A DNA stretch of 64,000 nucleotides. Origin: Hedera helix. Its lineage: Eukaryota > Streptophyta > Magnoliopsida > Apiales > Araliaceae. Made by a program: the position numbers and the translations under genes. Numbering within the stretch: position 1 is the first letter of the stretch; each line of letters begins with the position of its first letter. The stretch is taken from assembly GCA_947179155.2 (NCBI GenBank), contig OX359283.1, positions 13,983,336 to 14,047,335 on the forward strand. Reading direction: 5' to 3'. The notes beneath the pieces are model-generated. The model saw only the letters and a program-made list of their open reading frames with translations. It made no database searches and had not been told where the DNA came from. Below, in pieces: positions 1-13,299 of this stretch.

Positions 1-294
1 GGAGAATAAATTCAAGTATTGTTGAGTGTAGAGAATTAACTAATGTAGGGTTAATTGAATAACCCTAGTTGGTAGACAAGAGAGAGAGCATTAACCAAAC
101 ATTGGTTAATTGCTAGGTAAATAAATATGATGATGATAATTAACCATGTATGAGCTAATTGTGTAACCCAATGTAGGAATAACTATATGAGTATGGTTAA
201 CTATATTATAAACTCAAGTTAATGATAAAAGGTAGTTAATGAATTAAATTGAATCAAATCAAAGTACTTGTATTAATGTGTATTAAAATTAGCA

Positions 295-397
295 CTACCG
301 CCGCAGCGGTAGGCTTTACCGCCGCAGCGGTGAAACTTTCTGGAATATGAAAAATAGAACTACCGCCGCAGCGGTAGTAATCACCGTCGCAGCGGTG
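295..397. repeat. Four GC-rich palindromes in LTR
   Basis: Four copies of ACCGCCGCAGCGGT or a one-base variant lie at 295-312, 318-331, 360-377 and 382-397. The first and third extend to seven-base perfect arms CTACCGC/GCGGTAG around CGCA. A fifth copy is at 1360-1373. The surrounding LTR is strongly AT-rich, so these stand out as CpG-dense islands. The core CGCCGCAGCGGT recurs in the Athila-type LTR at 58814-58825. Confidence 0.85.
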
Positions 398-996
398 GTA
401 CAGACTGTTTGAAAATTAACCTTGAATAAGTTAATTTAGTAATCCAATGTGGTAGATTAATGTAATGCAAGTCTAATTGGAGTATGTTATAAGTCCAAGT
501 GATGTTTTAATCTAGGTCAAATAAATTTACCTAGTAGTCCATGTAATATTTGAACAAGCCCAATGCTTGTTTTAATTAAATGTAACATAGGGTATGTAAT
601 GTTAGCCCAATGTAATAATTAAATTGAGCCCAAACAATGATAATTCAAAGTCCAATTGAATTTAATTAAATGACCCAATATGGAGTCCAATACATGGTCA
701 AATGGTTGGTCAATATATATATATATATGGATGTATACATATAAAGGTGTGTGTATATATATATAAGATAAAAATAATTGGATTTTGGAGCCAAAAATGG
801 GCATTTTTGCTGAGATTTGTAGGGCCCCACATGGTGGCTTGTGGTTTTTGTGTTGCTTTTAGAGTACTCAACCAATAACTTGTAGCTAGCTTGATGGATG
901 TCATTCAAGTGATCATTCAATCAAATAGTAATTTAGGTTAGCTCCTAATTTGACTAAGGTTGGTTAATTAGTAGAAGTTGATGGTAATTAAGAGAG

Positions 997-1010
997 TGCT
1001 ATATATAGCA
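997..1010 (+). promoter_or_regulatory. Putative LTR TATA box inside a perfect palindrome
   Basis: TGCTATATATAGCA is a 14-base perfect palindrome. It is followed by a short C-rich stretch and then a purine-rich leader, the arrangement of a plant LTR promoter. Related LTRs have TATA boxes in palindromic settings at 18381-18393 and 44080-44095. Confidence 0.55.
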
Positions 1011-1589
1011 TGCTCCACCCATTTTGTTATGTTTTGCTAGTCATTTTGTAAGAGTTCAAGAGATAGGTTCTAGAGAGAAGTGAGATCTCATATTTCACTA
1101 AGTGTTATAGTGTGATAGCTTGAGAGTTCATTCTAAAAAGCTAGAGGGTTTGATTAAGAAGAAGGAAAAGAAGAAGAAGAAGAAGCTAGAGGGTTTGATA
1201 ACTTGGATTTGTGATACAAAGAGAAGTTGTAGAGGGAGAAATTATGATGAGAATGGACTCAAGAATCACCCCAAAATATTTTAAAATGAAGAAGCTATGG
1301 CTATCGGAGCATCGGAGGGTCCGACAGTCCCCAAATTAGGTTTTCGAAAAATTTGTACTACCGCCGCAGCGGTCAAACATTCTACCAGAAACAAGTTTTA
1401 GACATCCAGGTCAGTTCGGGTCGGGTCGGGTCAGCCCGGGTCGATTTTTAGTGAAAATTTAAGTTAAAATACATGTAAAATGAATGTATTTGAATACCAA
1501 ACCTATATATATAGAGTTTATTAGTGACTTAATGGTATCTAAATGTATAAAATAAAGACTAAAGTTAACACGATAAAAAAGTTAACTAT

Positions 1590-2140
1590 TGGTAATATTT
1601 GAAGAATATTAAAATATTATTAAATGATTAATAATATTAGTATAAGATTAAAAGGTTATTAAATATGTAATAACATTTGTATATGATGAAAATGTTCTTA
1701 AATAATTAATGACATTATTAAATAAATAAAATATTATTAAATGGTTAATAATATTAATAAGTGATTAAAATATTATTAAATGGTTAATAATATTAATATG
1801 TGAGTAAAATATTATTAAATGGTTAATAATATTAAGAAGTGATTAAAATATTATTAAATGGTTAATAATATTAATAAGTGATTAAAATATTATTAAATGA
1901 TTAATAATATTAATAAGTGAGTAAAATATTATTAAATGGTTAATAATATTAATGAGTGATTAAAATATTATTAAATGGTTAATAATATTAGTGAGTGATT
2001 AAAATATTATTAAATGGTTAATAATATTAGCGAGTGATTAAAATATTATTAAATGGTTAATAATATTAATAAATAATTAAAATATTATTAAATGATTAAT
2101 AATATTAATAAGAGATTAAAATATTATTAAATGGTTAACA
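1590..2140. repeat. AT-rich minisatellite in LTR, ~41 bp period
   Basis: About a dozen tandem copies of a unit containing TATTATTAAATGGTTAATAA, with small changes (TGGTTAAT/TGATTAAT, AATAAGTGATT/AGCGAGTGATT). It lies just 3' of the GC-rich part of the LTR. The complete Tekay-like LTR and the solo LTR at 43378 have AT-rich arrays at the equivalent place but with different units. Confidence 0.85.
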
Positions 2141-2860
2141 ATATTTGAACTTAGTGGTATATTATCAAAGATAGATAATATGTTGGGGTATTTGGTACAT
2201 TGTTAAATGTCCAAATCATTAAGTATGTAAAAGGAGAACGTTTAATGGAATTAAACAAATATAAATAGTCTATTTGTGACTAATGTAGACAACTTATTAA
2301 AAGTGAGTCGTACGAAGATTGTATTATAAAAGCGTAAGCTGGTTAAGCATGCCTGATATATCCAAACTGTATTTGGACTAGGATTTTGTCCGGAACTTAA
2401 GGGTTCGTTTGTCGGACATCTTAAGAGTTAATAATTTGAAGTTAAGGTCTTAAGGTAAGACTAATTAAAAGTCCTGGTAACTAATGATTATGTCAATTTG
2501 TTATATAAATTGTAGGTTGAGCAAATGACGCAAATTAGCGTAAATGGTAGACGCGACCAGACAAGTTTTTCAGAACTTGCTCCTATGTGCATTAATATGC
2601 TACTATTTGATGTTATATTATTAACATGAAGATATTTTGATGATATTTGTGATATATGAATAACATGAGATATGATTACATGTGAAATATGTACCGATAT
2701 GAAGCATGATTTGCTAGATGCTAGTTGTTTATTATATGTGATGCATAAGAAATATGAAACATTCATAAAATGAAATGCATGAAATGCATGATGTAAGAAT
2801 AAAATATAGAGCATGTATAATATGTGAAGCATGTAATGTGTTATGTGTAACTGTTGAACT

Positions 2861-2904
2861 TGCTGAGCCGTCGTGCTCACTTTTGCCTAAACCAACATTT
2901 TCAG
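2861..2904 (+). promoter_or_regulatory. Conserved LTR hairpin and acceptor-like CAG
   Basis: TGAGCCGTCGTGCTCA (2864-2879) forms a short stem, followed by a pyrimidine-rich stretch ending in TTTTCAG at 2904. The same order occurs at 31438-31487 and 46778-46827. A structured RNA element next to a 3' splice site would fit, but function is inferred. Confidence 0.45.
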
Positions 2905-3289
2905 ATAGTGCAAATTATTTGAAATTCTCGATAAAGATCAAGGAACAGGAAAACATATTTCTTTCACCGAAGATCTATGTATTTGTTGTAGATATTAGTC
3001 CGAAGTGGACAGGTAAATGATTGTGTAGTATAAGACTTTAGTTGGTATGTTATATGAGTGTTAAATACACAAGTTTATTGTAATAGAATGTCGTATCATG
3101 TATGATATTAACACATACTAGGAATGTATAAAGATTTCGATTCTGAAATAGAAAAAGATGTTGTAAAATTGTAAATAAATGGTTATTTATCAATTATAAT
3201 ATTGTTGTAATTCATGAACAATAAGGAAAAGGTTGTACTCGTGTTGAACCGGATCCGAGGTTCAAGGAACCCAGATTTGGGGTCGTCAC

Positions 3290-4984
<1,695 letters not shown>

Positions 4985-5034
<50 letters not shown>
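4985..5034. repeat. (AT)25 microsatellite
   Basis: An uninterrupted AT dinucleotide run of about 50 bases. Confidence 0.97.
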
Positions 5035-5036
<2 letters not shown>

Positions 5037-5341
5037 AAGTATTTTAATATTTGATAATTCTTTGAAAGTACTTTTAAAAAGAAGGAATTTGGATTTGAAG
5101 GCATTTTGAATGAAGTAGAATATTTATCCTTTTACTCCGGTCTTTTTGGCAAAAGTATAAAATTATCTTTAAATTATTAAAAATAAATAAAATTTCAATT
5201 CATACAGTCACACATTTACTTTAAATTTGTCATTAATATTTTCAAAATAACTTTTACGATTATGTAACAAAATACGTACTATTTTAATTTCCTTATAAAA
5301 ATTTTATATATAAAAATATTTTATCCCATGATATTACACCG

Positions 5342-5429
5342 CACAGTTTCGCCAAACTTTCAATTAATTATATTTCGTCGCACTACGGTGCACAGTTTTG
5401 CCAAACTTTCACTTAATTATATTTCGTCG
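5342..5429. repeat. Two-copy direct repeat, 49 bp period
   Basis: A 39-base segment starting CACAGTTT(C/T)GCCAAACTTTC and ending TATTTCGTCG occurs at 5342-5380 and 5391-5429 with two or three differences. It is a local tandem duplication of unknown origin. The flanks 5035-5341 and 5430-6000 show no gene. Confidence 0.85.
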
Positions 5430-6000
5430 TTCCTCCATGTTTATTCATACAACTTTCTCTTAAGCAAGTAACCATTGCCGAGCTTACTATGGTCCTATAA
5501 AACTTTGAAAAGTTTTCTTAAAGTTTTATTTAAAAGAATAAAAATAAAAATAAAAACATTTCATATTAATTAAACATAAGGAATAATCTTGAAAGCCTGA
5601 GATTGGATTATCAAAGGGGAGGAAAGGAAAACTTGTCGACGACCTTGTGCTGGAGGAGTCAATCCCAAGATATTCTCACATGCCAGACCTCATCTCAATT
5701 GTATTTAAAAAAAATTATAAATTATAAAATAATTAAATAAAAAGACTTTCATGTGAATATTCGACAATTGCGTCCAAATTATTATTTATGGATATGTGAA
5801 CATACTACTCCACATTAATCATTTAACTAATCAATTCCTTTAAAGTTTTTTAATTAATTCATCACATGTGACACATAAGCTTTGAATAACTCATGTTGGT
5901 GAGAATCCATTAAACATATATTTTCCAATCATCTATAACATAGCTACTAGGAAGTGAGCAGCCCAAAATGACAATATCGAATTTCAAAAACTTATAAATT

Positions 6001-6152
6001 GATAATTTATTTGGATAGTTTATAAAAATAAATTATAATTTATATAAAGAGAGTTAAATTTTAGATGATTTTTATTATATAAATATTATGTAAATTTAAC
6101 ATTTACCTATATAAAATATAACTTATTTTTATAAACTGCGAAATAAATTGTC
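6001..6152. mobile_element. Small MITE-like inverted-repeat element
   Basis: The left arm (GATAATTTATTTGGATAGTT onward) pairs with the reverse complement of the right arm (GACAATTTATTTCGCAGTTT) over roughly 50 bases with a few mismatches, leaving a short centre. Size and structure fit a non-autonomous DNA transposon. I could not fix the TSD. Confidence 0.5.
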
Positions 6153-7055
6153 CATTTGAATTGTCCAGAAACAAGATCCCTATTATAATTGCCATCATCA
6201 AGAACCCTATTATAACTGCCATCTTAAAAAAGGGAGCCCATTTTTGGTATTTTACTTTCTAATTTGTCAAAATAGTTTGCCAAGATTGGTGACCTAATTG
6301 AAAAAAATAAAAATAGAGATGATATGTGAGAAGTATCTTTAGGCATATAGTTTAAGGATAAGTAATCCTTATGGGGTTTCTCAATCTCACTTGCTAACCA
6401 AACTTTGTCATCTTCATGTTTCAAAACTGTATAATAAATAATATAATAAAAGGTAATAAAATTATTAGTATATAGTTTCTTTCCAATCAAAAGCGATAAA
6501 GCATTACTAACAGTATTATTTTCTTTTGTCTAACTTGCAGTTCTCTATTGATCTGCAAAGGCGTTGCTTGTAGTGAGATTGTTGATGCCATGAGTGGGAG
6601 CCCCAACTCCAACTATTTAAAAAACTCTACCAAGTTGATGGAATTTGATCCCGGAGGTTTTTTATACTTCTGCTTTATCCTCTGGGTAGGATTAATTAAA
6701 TCCAGGTTAGTCTTGGAAAAAATTGTCAGTCATGTGGTATTCTTATATGGAAAATTATATATTTATCCATATTTTTTATCTATTACCTTTACCCACTTTA
6801 AAGACAAATGAGTGTGATCTATTTTTGAGTTAAAGAAATAAAATGAGGTGTGACTAAACTTATTTATCTTTAAAAGTCTAACAGATAAAAAATATAAGTA
6901 AGTATAGAAATATTCTTCTTTTATTTATATATATATATCAACTCTCTCTTTTTTCGCTTTTTCATCTTCTCAATTAATTCTTTCTTTTTTCTCTTTCTTG
7001 AGCACTAACAATCACTCATCTTCTTCAACACCTACGCTTCTCCACCCATAAGAAA
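6153..7055. other. Intergenic DNA; possible weak exon-like frame not supported
   Basis: An open stretch at 6548-6811 follows an acceptor-like TCTAACTTGCAG (6529-6540), but the translated product has no recognised domain and there is no second exon. I see no supported gene here. Confidence 0.5.
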
Positions 7056-7057
7056 TA

Positions 7058-7313
7058 CTCTTTTTGTTTCAAGAAAAAAATCTTTCAATTGACTTTTATT
7101 ATCAAATTGATTATTTTTAAAATTAATAATTAAACATATATATTTAGATTTAAAAAAAAATAAATATTGAGATTAATATTAAATTATATGTAGTTTATAA
7201 TATTTATAATTTTTTTACATATATATAAAAGAATAATAAGATATATTAATTTGAAAAATGATCAATTTAATTATAAAAATCAATCGAAGACTTTTATCGA
7301 CAAAAAAAATATT
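7058..7313. mobile_element. Stowaway-like MITE
   Basis: TA dinucleotides flank a 256 bp segment with inverted ends. The left begins CTCTTTTTGTTTCAAGA and continues into TTGACTTTTATTATCAAATTGAT. The right, reverse-complemented, reads AAATATTTTTTTTGTCGATA then GATTTTTATAATTAAATTGAT. The TA target and CTC-type terminus fit degenerate Tc1/mariner-related MITEs of plants. Confidence 0.5.
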
Positions 7314-7315
7314 TA

Positions 7316-8187
7316 ATAGTTAATTTTTCTTCTTTCTCTCACACACACCTGAATAAGTATCTCTAATTTTGCAAATTATGTTATAATTCAATAAGAAGGT
7401 AAACTGTTTTGAGTACTGACGAATGGACACGCTTAATACAAGTTAGTATCATTGTATCAATACTGAATTCTTAATACGATTAATTGAATAAATCGTGTTA
7501 ATGTTAACTTAATGTAACTACTATCGGACACAATCCGAATTCAACACGATTTTCACTGCATGTGTAACCGATGTAGTCTAGAGATTCATGGACTATGGTT
7601 ATGGCAAGGAGACTAGCTAGGAGGAGGGTTTAGATAGATATATTGGAAATTAAAGACAGCCCTAGAAACCATGGAGGAGTAGGGTCCTAGCAACGAGACA
7701 CCGAAGTTGATGCATTAATGTTCTTTAGTGTGGATACTCGTGTAGGCTTATTAATGTTCTTTCTTCATTTGTTAAAAGATTTTCTGTTCTCAGAGAATAT
7801 GCTAAGTATAAAATTTAATGTATAATATTATTTATTTATATATTCATAATAAATTTAATATATAAAAAAATAATATATTAATAAATCCTATATATTAAAT
7901 TTAATAATAATATATAAAAAAATAATATTTAGATCCTTTGTTAAATAATTAGTAGTATAACTTAATTGCTTTGTTACCCAAAGAGACCTAGCAATGTGCA
8001 AGACATATGTGACCCACTAACCCTTTGTAAAAACACATGACAAACTGCTCATTATTTTATAATATACATTAATTTGTCTATTTTTTCATGTACTTCCCGG
8101 TGCTTTGTCTACGTTCTCTCTTTCTGACGGATGAATCAGTGGAGAAGGGATAAATTTTTGTCTTGGTGATCAAAAAAATATTGGAGT
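7316..8187. other. AT-rich intergenic DNA, no gene seen
   Basis: No reading frame, repeat boundary or RNA gene that I can support. Near 7800-7925 there is a short internal duplication of TATAAAAAAATAATAT-type sequence. Confidence 0.6.
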
Positions 8188-8342
8188 ATGTTTGAATAAA
8201 ATAATTTTATTATACATAATAATTTATATAATAATTTATTATAAATGATGTATTTTAAAAAATAATTAAAATATAAAATTTATTATTTTATAAAAAATTA
8301 TTGTATAAATCATTATGAATAACAAAATTTTAAATAAAAAGA
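8188..8342. mobile_element. Small MITE-like inverted-repeat element
   Basis: The left arm (TTGAATAAAATAATTTTATT, then CATAATAATTTATATAATAA) is matched by the reverse complement of the right arm (TTTATTTAAAATTTTGTTAT, then CATAATGATTTATACAATAA). Arms are about 50 bases. No clear TSD. The flank 8343-9021 shows no gene. Confidence 0.45.
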
Positions 8343-9402
8343 TCAAAAATCAAATAATAATGTAATAAAAAGTCTCATTTATTAATATTTTTATTATACA
8401 AAATAAGTTTTTTATTGATTTAATATCAATTATTAGGAGTTTAATTTTTTTAATAATTATTATTAGTTATTATATTTGTTATTTTCAGAATTAATTTGAC
8501 AAGTAGGAATTAATTTAAAATTTTAAGATTTCATAAAATAGAGTAAGAAAGTTAAAAATGTACCCGTATTATATAAAACAAATGGAGAGAATAAATAAAT
8601 ATAGCATCATTATGTGTAGATACAGCAATAGGCCATAGCATAAAGGACTCTGACATCTCCATTTAGGGTAGGATGCCTATACTCTCTACCCTAATTATCT
8701 CTGATGTGGGGCTTGCGTGCGTCTTCGAATCATTCATTGATGTAACAAAGTTCATTGTAACTATATAAAAAAGTCAACCCTACAAGACAAGAGAAGTAGA
8801 CAACTATTGTTTTTTTGTGTTTGTTGCTTTTTGTGTTTTTTCGTGTAATGTTATTATCTCTTTATATTTATATATCAAAATTACTATGAATTATTGAATT
8901 TTTTTTTGTCAGTTGGCTCATTGTCCTTTTAATTTTGATTAAACTACGTATTACAGTAAAAAATTGTAAAAATTTTAAAATTTATATCTTAATATTTTAA
9001 ATATATTTAAGTACGTCTTATAATTTTGTCGACGCCGGGATTTTTGTCGTTTCGTTTTTTTTTTTATATTAAAAGTCCTTTCCAATTTTATCCTTTAGAT
9101 TAAGATGTGATTTTTGAAAAGGGTCGGCTTAGTGTCGACGGGGTTTCGAAAGGTCGATTTTTAATGAGCCAATTGACCAGAGTCGCCAGTTGGTAAATTT
9201 GAAATTGATGTACCAACTCATCCGAATTTTTTGTTTTCGTAATCGCTGGCTCATATGTGACTCCGAATTAATTGGTCTGCGAACCGAGATTCATAGAGTT
9301 CGGGGGCTTGCTTAAGCGAGGGGAAGGTGTTAGGCACCCCCGACTTCCGTGAAACACGGTTACCGCAATCTCGATGTTTTCCTATCCTTTTAAATCCTAA
9401 AA

Positions 9403-9404
9403 CA

Positions 9405-9437
<33 letters not shown>
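9403..9437. repeat. (GT)n(GC)n(GT)n microsatellite
   Basis: Alternating purine-pyrimidine tract with a CGCGCGCG centre inside the solo LTR; the kind of sequence able to adopt Z-form DNA. Confidence 0.9.
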
Positions 9438-9438
<1 letters not shown>

Positions 9439-10457
9439 CCTAAATGAATGTTGTTGGAATACTTTATTTTGAAAGTGCTTCAGAAATCTCGTTGACCCTA
9501 TGCACGAAGGATTTTATTTAATCGAAGAGTTCATTTTTTATTGTTTTTGTTTCGATAATAAAACCGATGATATTTTGTAAAACATGTTTTTTTCAAACCC
9601 TTCGTCAAATAGGAATAGAGCTCATCCGACACTTACAATTTTATTTTAGCCTACGGATGATCTAATATCCTAGTTTGATTGATTTTATGAAAATCTTCAT
9701 CTTTTCATTCCAAAATTCTTTTTCCGTGTCGAAAGAGAAAATCAAGCATTAAAATGGCGTTGAAGTTATTCATGGGCATGTGAGCCATCCAAATAACCCC
9801 AAGCACCCACAATCGCACATTTCACTATCACGGGGCCTTAAACCCGACTTTCGACTTGATGTCGTTTTAAGGCCCAAAATTTACATATTTACAACAAAGG
9901 CGCATTGCGATCGCTACATACGTAAAAACTATATAAAATGAACTAAAAGGATATCATCGGGAGGTTAGGAGGAGATTCCATCCGCAATAAATCCTCTCTA
10001 ACCATCCCTAATCCATAGATCCAAAACATATATCGACTACATCAGATCTAACTTCCACATACACAAAATCAAAATATTTAAATCGCAATGCACCAAATAT
10101 TTTCGGATCTACAGTAGATCCACCCAATGAAGCACAAAAATTGAATATTTATCGATTTAACTACTAAAGCAAAATAAACGGAATAAATCTAATAGATCTA
10201 CAAAATCAAGAAATCACAAGAAAAAGTAAGATAAAACTTCAATAAAAGCTCCGTTTCACCTTGCAATGCTTCAAAAATCGTTATATATTTCACTATTGAG
10301 CAAGAACACAAGAAAACCACACTATTTGGGCAAGGTAAGTACAAATCTCACTATGTTTAAGCTACACCCGAGCTTTTCTCTCTCTACCTCGCCTGTCTCT
10401 CTCTCTCTAAAACTTAAAATTTCTTCTCCTCCTTCTTCTCGGGTGGAAATGGCCGCT

Positions 10458-10800
10458 GTATAGTGCTCCGCAGGCAGTCGCAGGTGCATCTGCGGCTGGG
10501 CTGCTAGCCGCCCGCGCCGAATCCTCGGCTGCCGGGTTGTCTCCTCGAGCCGCGCACTGTCCCCTTTGTCGGTGGCCGCAGGTGCATCCGCGGCTGTCCG
10601 GTTTGCTTTTTTTGATTTCCATGCCACGCGATCTTAAATTGCTAATTTCTGCTGTATTATTTTGGAAGGCTGTTACCTGATGTATAAATTGCTCTTTGTG
10701 TTTGGCTTCCAGGGGGCGCTGCCCCCTTCCACCCCCGCCAGCTCACCGGCGAACTGGGCAGCCGCTCGCTCACCGGGGAGCGAGACCCCCGAACATCGTA
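10458..10800. repeat. GC-rich palindromic islet of solo LTR
   Basis: Two related near-palindromes, CGCAGGTGCATCTGCGG and CCGCAGGTGCATCCGCGG, lie about 95 bases apart. Then come AGGGGGCGCTGCCCCCTT (arms GGGGGC/GCCCCC) and further CGG/CCG inversions. The islet is sharply GC-rich between AT-rich flanks, like the islets of the Tekay-like and Athila LTRs in this window. Confidence 0.8.
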
Positions 10801-11036
10801 AGCGTAGTGGCCATTAGTCGTCTTTTGTGATCAAATCAGGTTCTTCTGGATCAACTGTTTACCTTGCCTCAAGTAACCTGATGCTCGTTGTTCGTTGTGG
10901 TGGTTTTGACCGTAAATCGTTGGGGTGGTTTCGTGTTGGGGTCCACCTTCCTTTTCGCATGTCGGGTCAAGTCACGATTTTTTGCCCTCCTGCCAGGGTT
11001 AGTAGAGAAGTGCAAAATTTGGGTGTCTTCAAATTT

Positions 11037-11570
11037 TTTTGTCAAATAAAATATACCCTTTAATACTTTTCGCTAAATAAAATACTTTTTAAAATTCTTT
11101 TTGTTAAATAAAATACACCCTTAATTTTGTGTACAAATTATTTTTTTTTAAAGTGAAAAAGAATTATAGAATGCACTTAAATATGTTTTAATTATTATGG
11201 TACAAATCTCAAGTTTTTTACAATTTTAAAATGTAATCTTACTTTAATCTTTAATTTTTACAATTAAAATTTTAAATTTTTTCACATATTTTCAATTAAA
11301 TATTTCACATTATAAATAAATAATGTGATTCACTAGTTGGGTGTATCAGTATTTCATAATATAAATATGTAAAATATAAAGGGTTTGTATATTAGGGAAA
11401 TATAATTTAAAGTATGTCTTAGTTAAGTTTGACTAAAGTACTCTTAATAAAATCACGTAATTTTATATAAATTTATAATTAATATTTTTTTTAAAATTTT
11501 AAAATAGAAAACTTAACCCTAAGGGAAAATAAATAAATTAAGTAGCCTTATATAATATTTTTTTAAAATA
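11037..11570. other. AT-rich intergenic DNA, no gene seen
   Basis: Contains three short echoes of AATAAAATA(C/T)AC CCTTTAAT-type sequence near 11045-11125, otherwise nothing recognisable. Confidence 0.55.
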
Positions 11571-11816
11571 TCTCATTCCGTTCTAAAATTAGAGATACAT
11601 TTGTAAAACAATAATTTTTAAAAATAATTTTATATTTTTAAATATAATCTTAGTATTAGTTAAAAATTCAGTTGTTATAGTTAAATATTAAAAGTGATAA
11701 TAAAAAAGTAATAACAAATAAAGAATAATATTCATTTTATAATTTTAAATTAAAAATGTACATTTAATTTTGAAATAAATTAAAAATATATATTTTTAAT
11801 TTTAAAAGAGAATGAG
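11571..11816. mobile_element. Stowaway-like MITE
   Basis: Flanked by TA. The left end CTCATTCCGTTCTAAAATTA and the reverse complement of the right end CTCATTCTCTTTTAAAATTA match over most positions, and the similarity continues inward. Length about 246 bp fits a Tc1/mariner-type MITE. Confidence 0.6.
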
Positions 11817-12100
11817 TATTACAATATAATAACTAGACGATTTATTAACCGTTCTCATTCTAAATATTATTTTGGATTAAATTTTTCTCCAAAATGGCTT
11901 CAATTTGCTCTAAAATTAAATTTGAATGGCTTACTGGGCCAAACAATAAGTAATCGGGTTTGATCGACCCGGTTAACAGTCTTATGTGTCCATTTGAATC
12001 ACGATATCCAAAAAATATAATTAATTATTACAGATAGCTGGAGGAAAATATATTAAAGGAGAGTCAACTCGTCATTGAGTTGTTAGTCTAGTAATTAATA

Positions 12101-13283
12101 GGGTTCTTTACAGAAGTATACAGCTTTTAAAAAATAATTACAAGAATAATACATTTACAAAATAATTACAAAAAGAGTGCAAATACAATAATCACATTAA
12201 TTATTCAATTTTACAAATCCCTTAAATTAAGGAGAAGTAGATTAAATTACACAAATCCCTTAAATCAAGGAAAATTAAATTAAATTCTACAAATTCTTTA
12301 AATCAAGGAGAAGTAAATTAAATTACTTCAATTCAATTTCTCCATCTCTCTCTCTCTTACTTTGACTCCACATTCTTCCTCGCCGAAGTCTACAAAAGAT
12401 AACCAGTAACCAACTTTTAATACAAAGGTAACCAAACTTAAATACAAAGGTAACCAAACACCAACTTTTAATACAAATGTAACCAAACTTTAATATAAAG
12501 GTAACCAACCCTTAATACAAGGGTAACCAATCTAAATACAAAGGTAACCAAAACTAGTTACTACACATTCAAGAATTAGTTACCTCCATACTAGTGTTTG
12601 GTTACCTATATACTATTGTTTGGTTACCTAAATTTACTAAACGAAAACTTTAATACAAAGGTAACCAACCCTTAATACAGGGGGTAACCAACCTTTAATA
12701 CAAAGGTATTCCTCCTCCACCACCACCACCATATTCTTCCTCCGCCACAACCACTACCATCTTCTTCCGCCTCTACTACCATCTTTTTCCTCCGCCATAA
12801 CCACCACCATTTTCTTCCTCTGCCACAACTACCACCATCTTCTTCCTTCGCCACAATTACCACCATGAATGTGAAAGATGGAGAAAAAAAAACGGCGGAG
12901 AAAATGGCGGAAGAAGATGGAGAAGATGAAAATGGAGGAAAGAGAAAGCGAAAAATGGAGGAAAGAGAAAGATGGAGAAGATGAAAATGGTGGAAGAAGA
13001 GAAAATGAAAGAAAAAGAAAGATGGAGAAGATGAAAATGGCGGAAGAAGAGAAATGGAAGAAAGAGAAAGATAAGTGAATTTAATTAGAATTTTAAATTT
13101 TGAAATTACCCAACTAAATTAAAGGGATCATGGTCACATCATCACTCCAATTAATTTAAACTAAAACTAATTGTATTTATTATGTAAATAAAAGATTAAA
13201 AATGCACTCTTTTTGTAAATATGTTTTTAATACACTTTTATTGTAATTTTTTCATAAAAAATACTAGAATATGTAATTAGTCC
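12101..13283. mobile_element. Non-autonomous MULE-like foldback element, 9 bp TSD
   Basis: TAATTAATA occurs immediately before (12092-12100) and after (13284-13292). The ends are inverted: left GGGTTCTTTAC, right reverse complement GGACTAATTAC. Both arms carry TTACAAAAAGAGTGCA. A 9 bp TSD with long imperfect inverted arms is the signature of Mutator-like elements. The interior holds a run of GGTAACCAA repeats (12397-12711), a pyrimidine-rich block (12715-12866) and a complementary purine-rich block (12878-13078), so most of the element could fold on itself. Apparent Arg/Lys/Glu-rich frames in the purine block are compositional. No transposase. Confidence 0.75.
12397..12711. repeat. Short tandem repeats with GGTAACCAA core
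   Basis: About ten copies of an approximately 20-base unit such as TTAATACAAAGGTAACCAA, some spaced more widely. GGTAACC is itself palindromic apart from its centre. Two inverted copies (TTTGGTTACCT) lie at about 12597-12630. Confidence 0.85.
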
Positions 13284-13299
13284 TAATTAATATTGAGCT

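Larger units (their letters stand above)
1..3290 (+). mobile_element. Tekay-like LTR, 3' portion (cut by window start)
   Basis: The stretch ends in GGGGTCGTCACA, the same terminus as the complete element's LTRs at 31786 and 41700. It shares their internal order: TATA box (about 1000), purine-rich leader, GC-rich palindromes (1360-1373), an AT-rich tandem array (1590-2140), and a TTGCTGAGC hairpin followed by a CAG (2861-2904). No tRNA primer site follows the end; trinucleotide repeats do. It is therefore a solo LTR or the 3' LTR of an element lying to the left. It is a different family member from the LTR at 27920, because most internal sequence differs. The 5' end is outside the window. Confidence 0.7.
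9027..11031 (+). mobile_element. Solo LTR, 2005 bp, with 5 bp TSD
   Basis: It starts TGTCGACGCCGGGATTTTTG and ends AAATTTGGGTGTCTTCA, giving TG...CA termini. AATTT immediately precedes (9022-9026) and follows (11032-11036), a perfect 5 bp target duplication, though AT-rich and so weaker evidence than usual. No primer site or polypurine tract adjoins, so it is a solo LTR left by recombination. It contains GGTGTTAGGCACC near 9330 and a GC-rich islet at 10458-10800. I take it as a gypsy-type LTR; the lineage is unsure. Frames within it are not genes. Confidence 0.75.

Noticed and set aside
6529..6811. Possible host exon after TCTAACTTGCAG
   Set aside because: No recognisable domain, no partner exon and no ATG in context; likely chance.
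10322..10627. Arg/Ala-rich minus-strand frames
   Set aside because: They arise from the GC islet of the solo LTR.
12672..13078. Arg/Lys/Glu-rich and Trp/Gly-rich frames
   Set aside because: Purine/pyrimidine low-complexity arms of the MULE-like element, not proteins.
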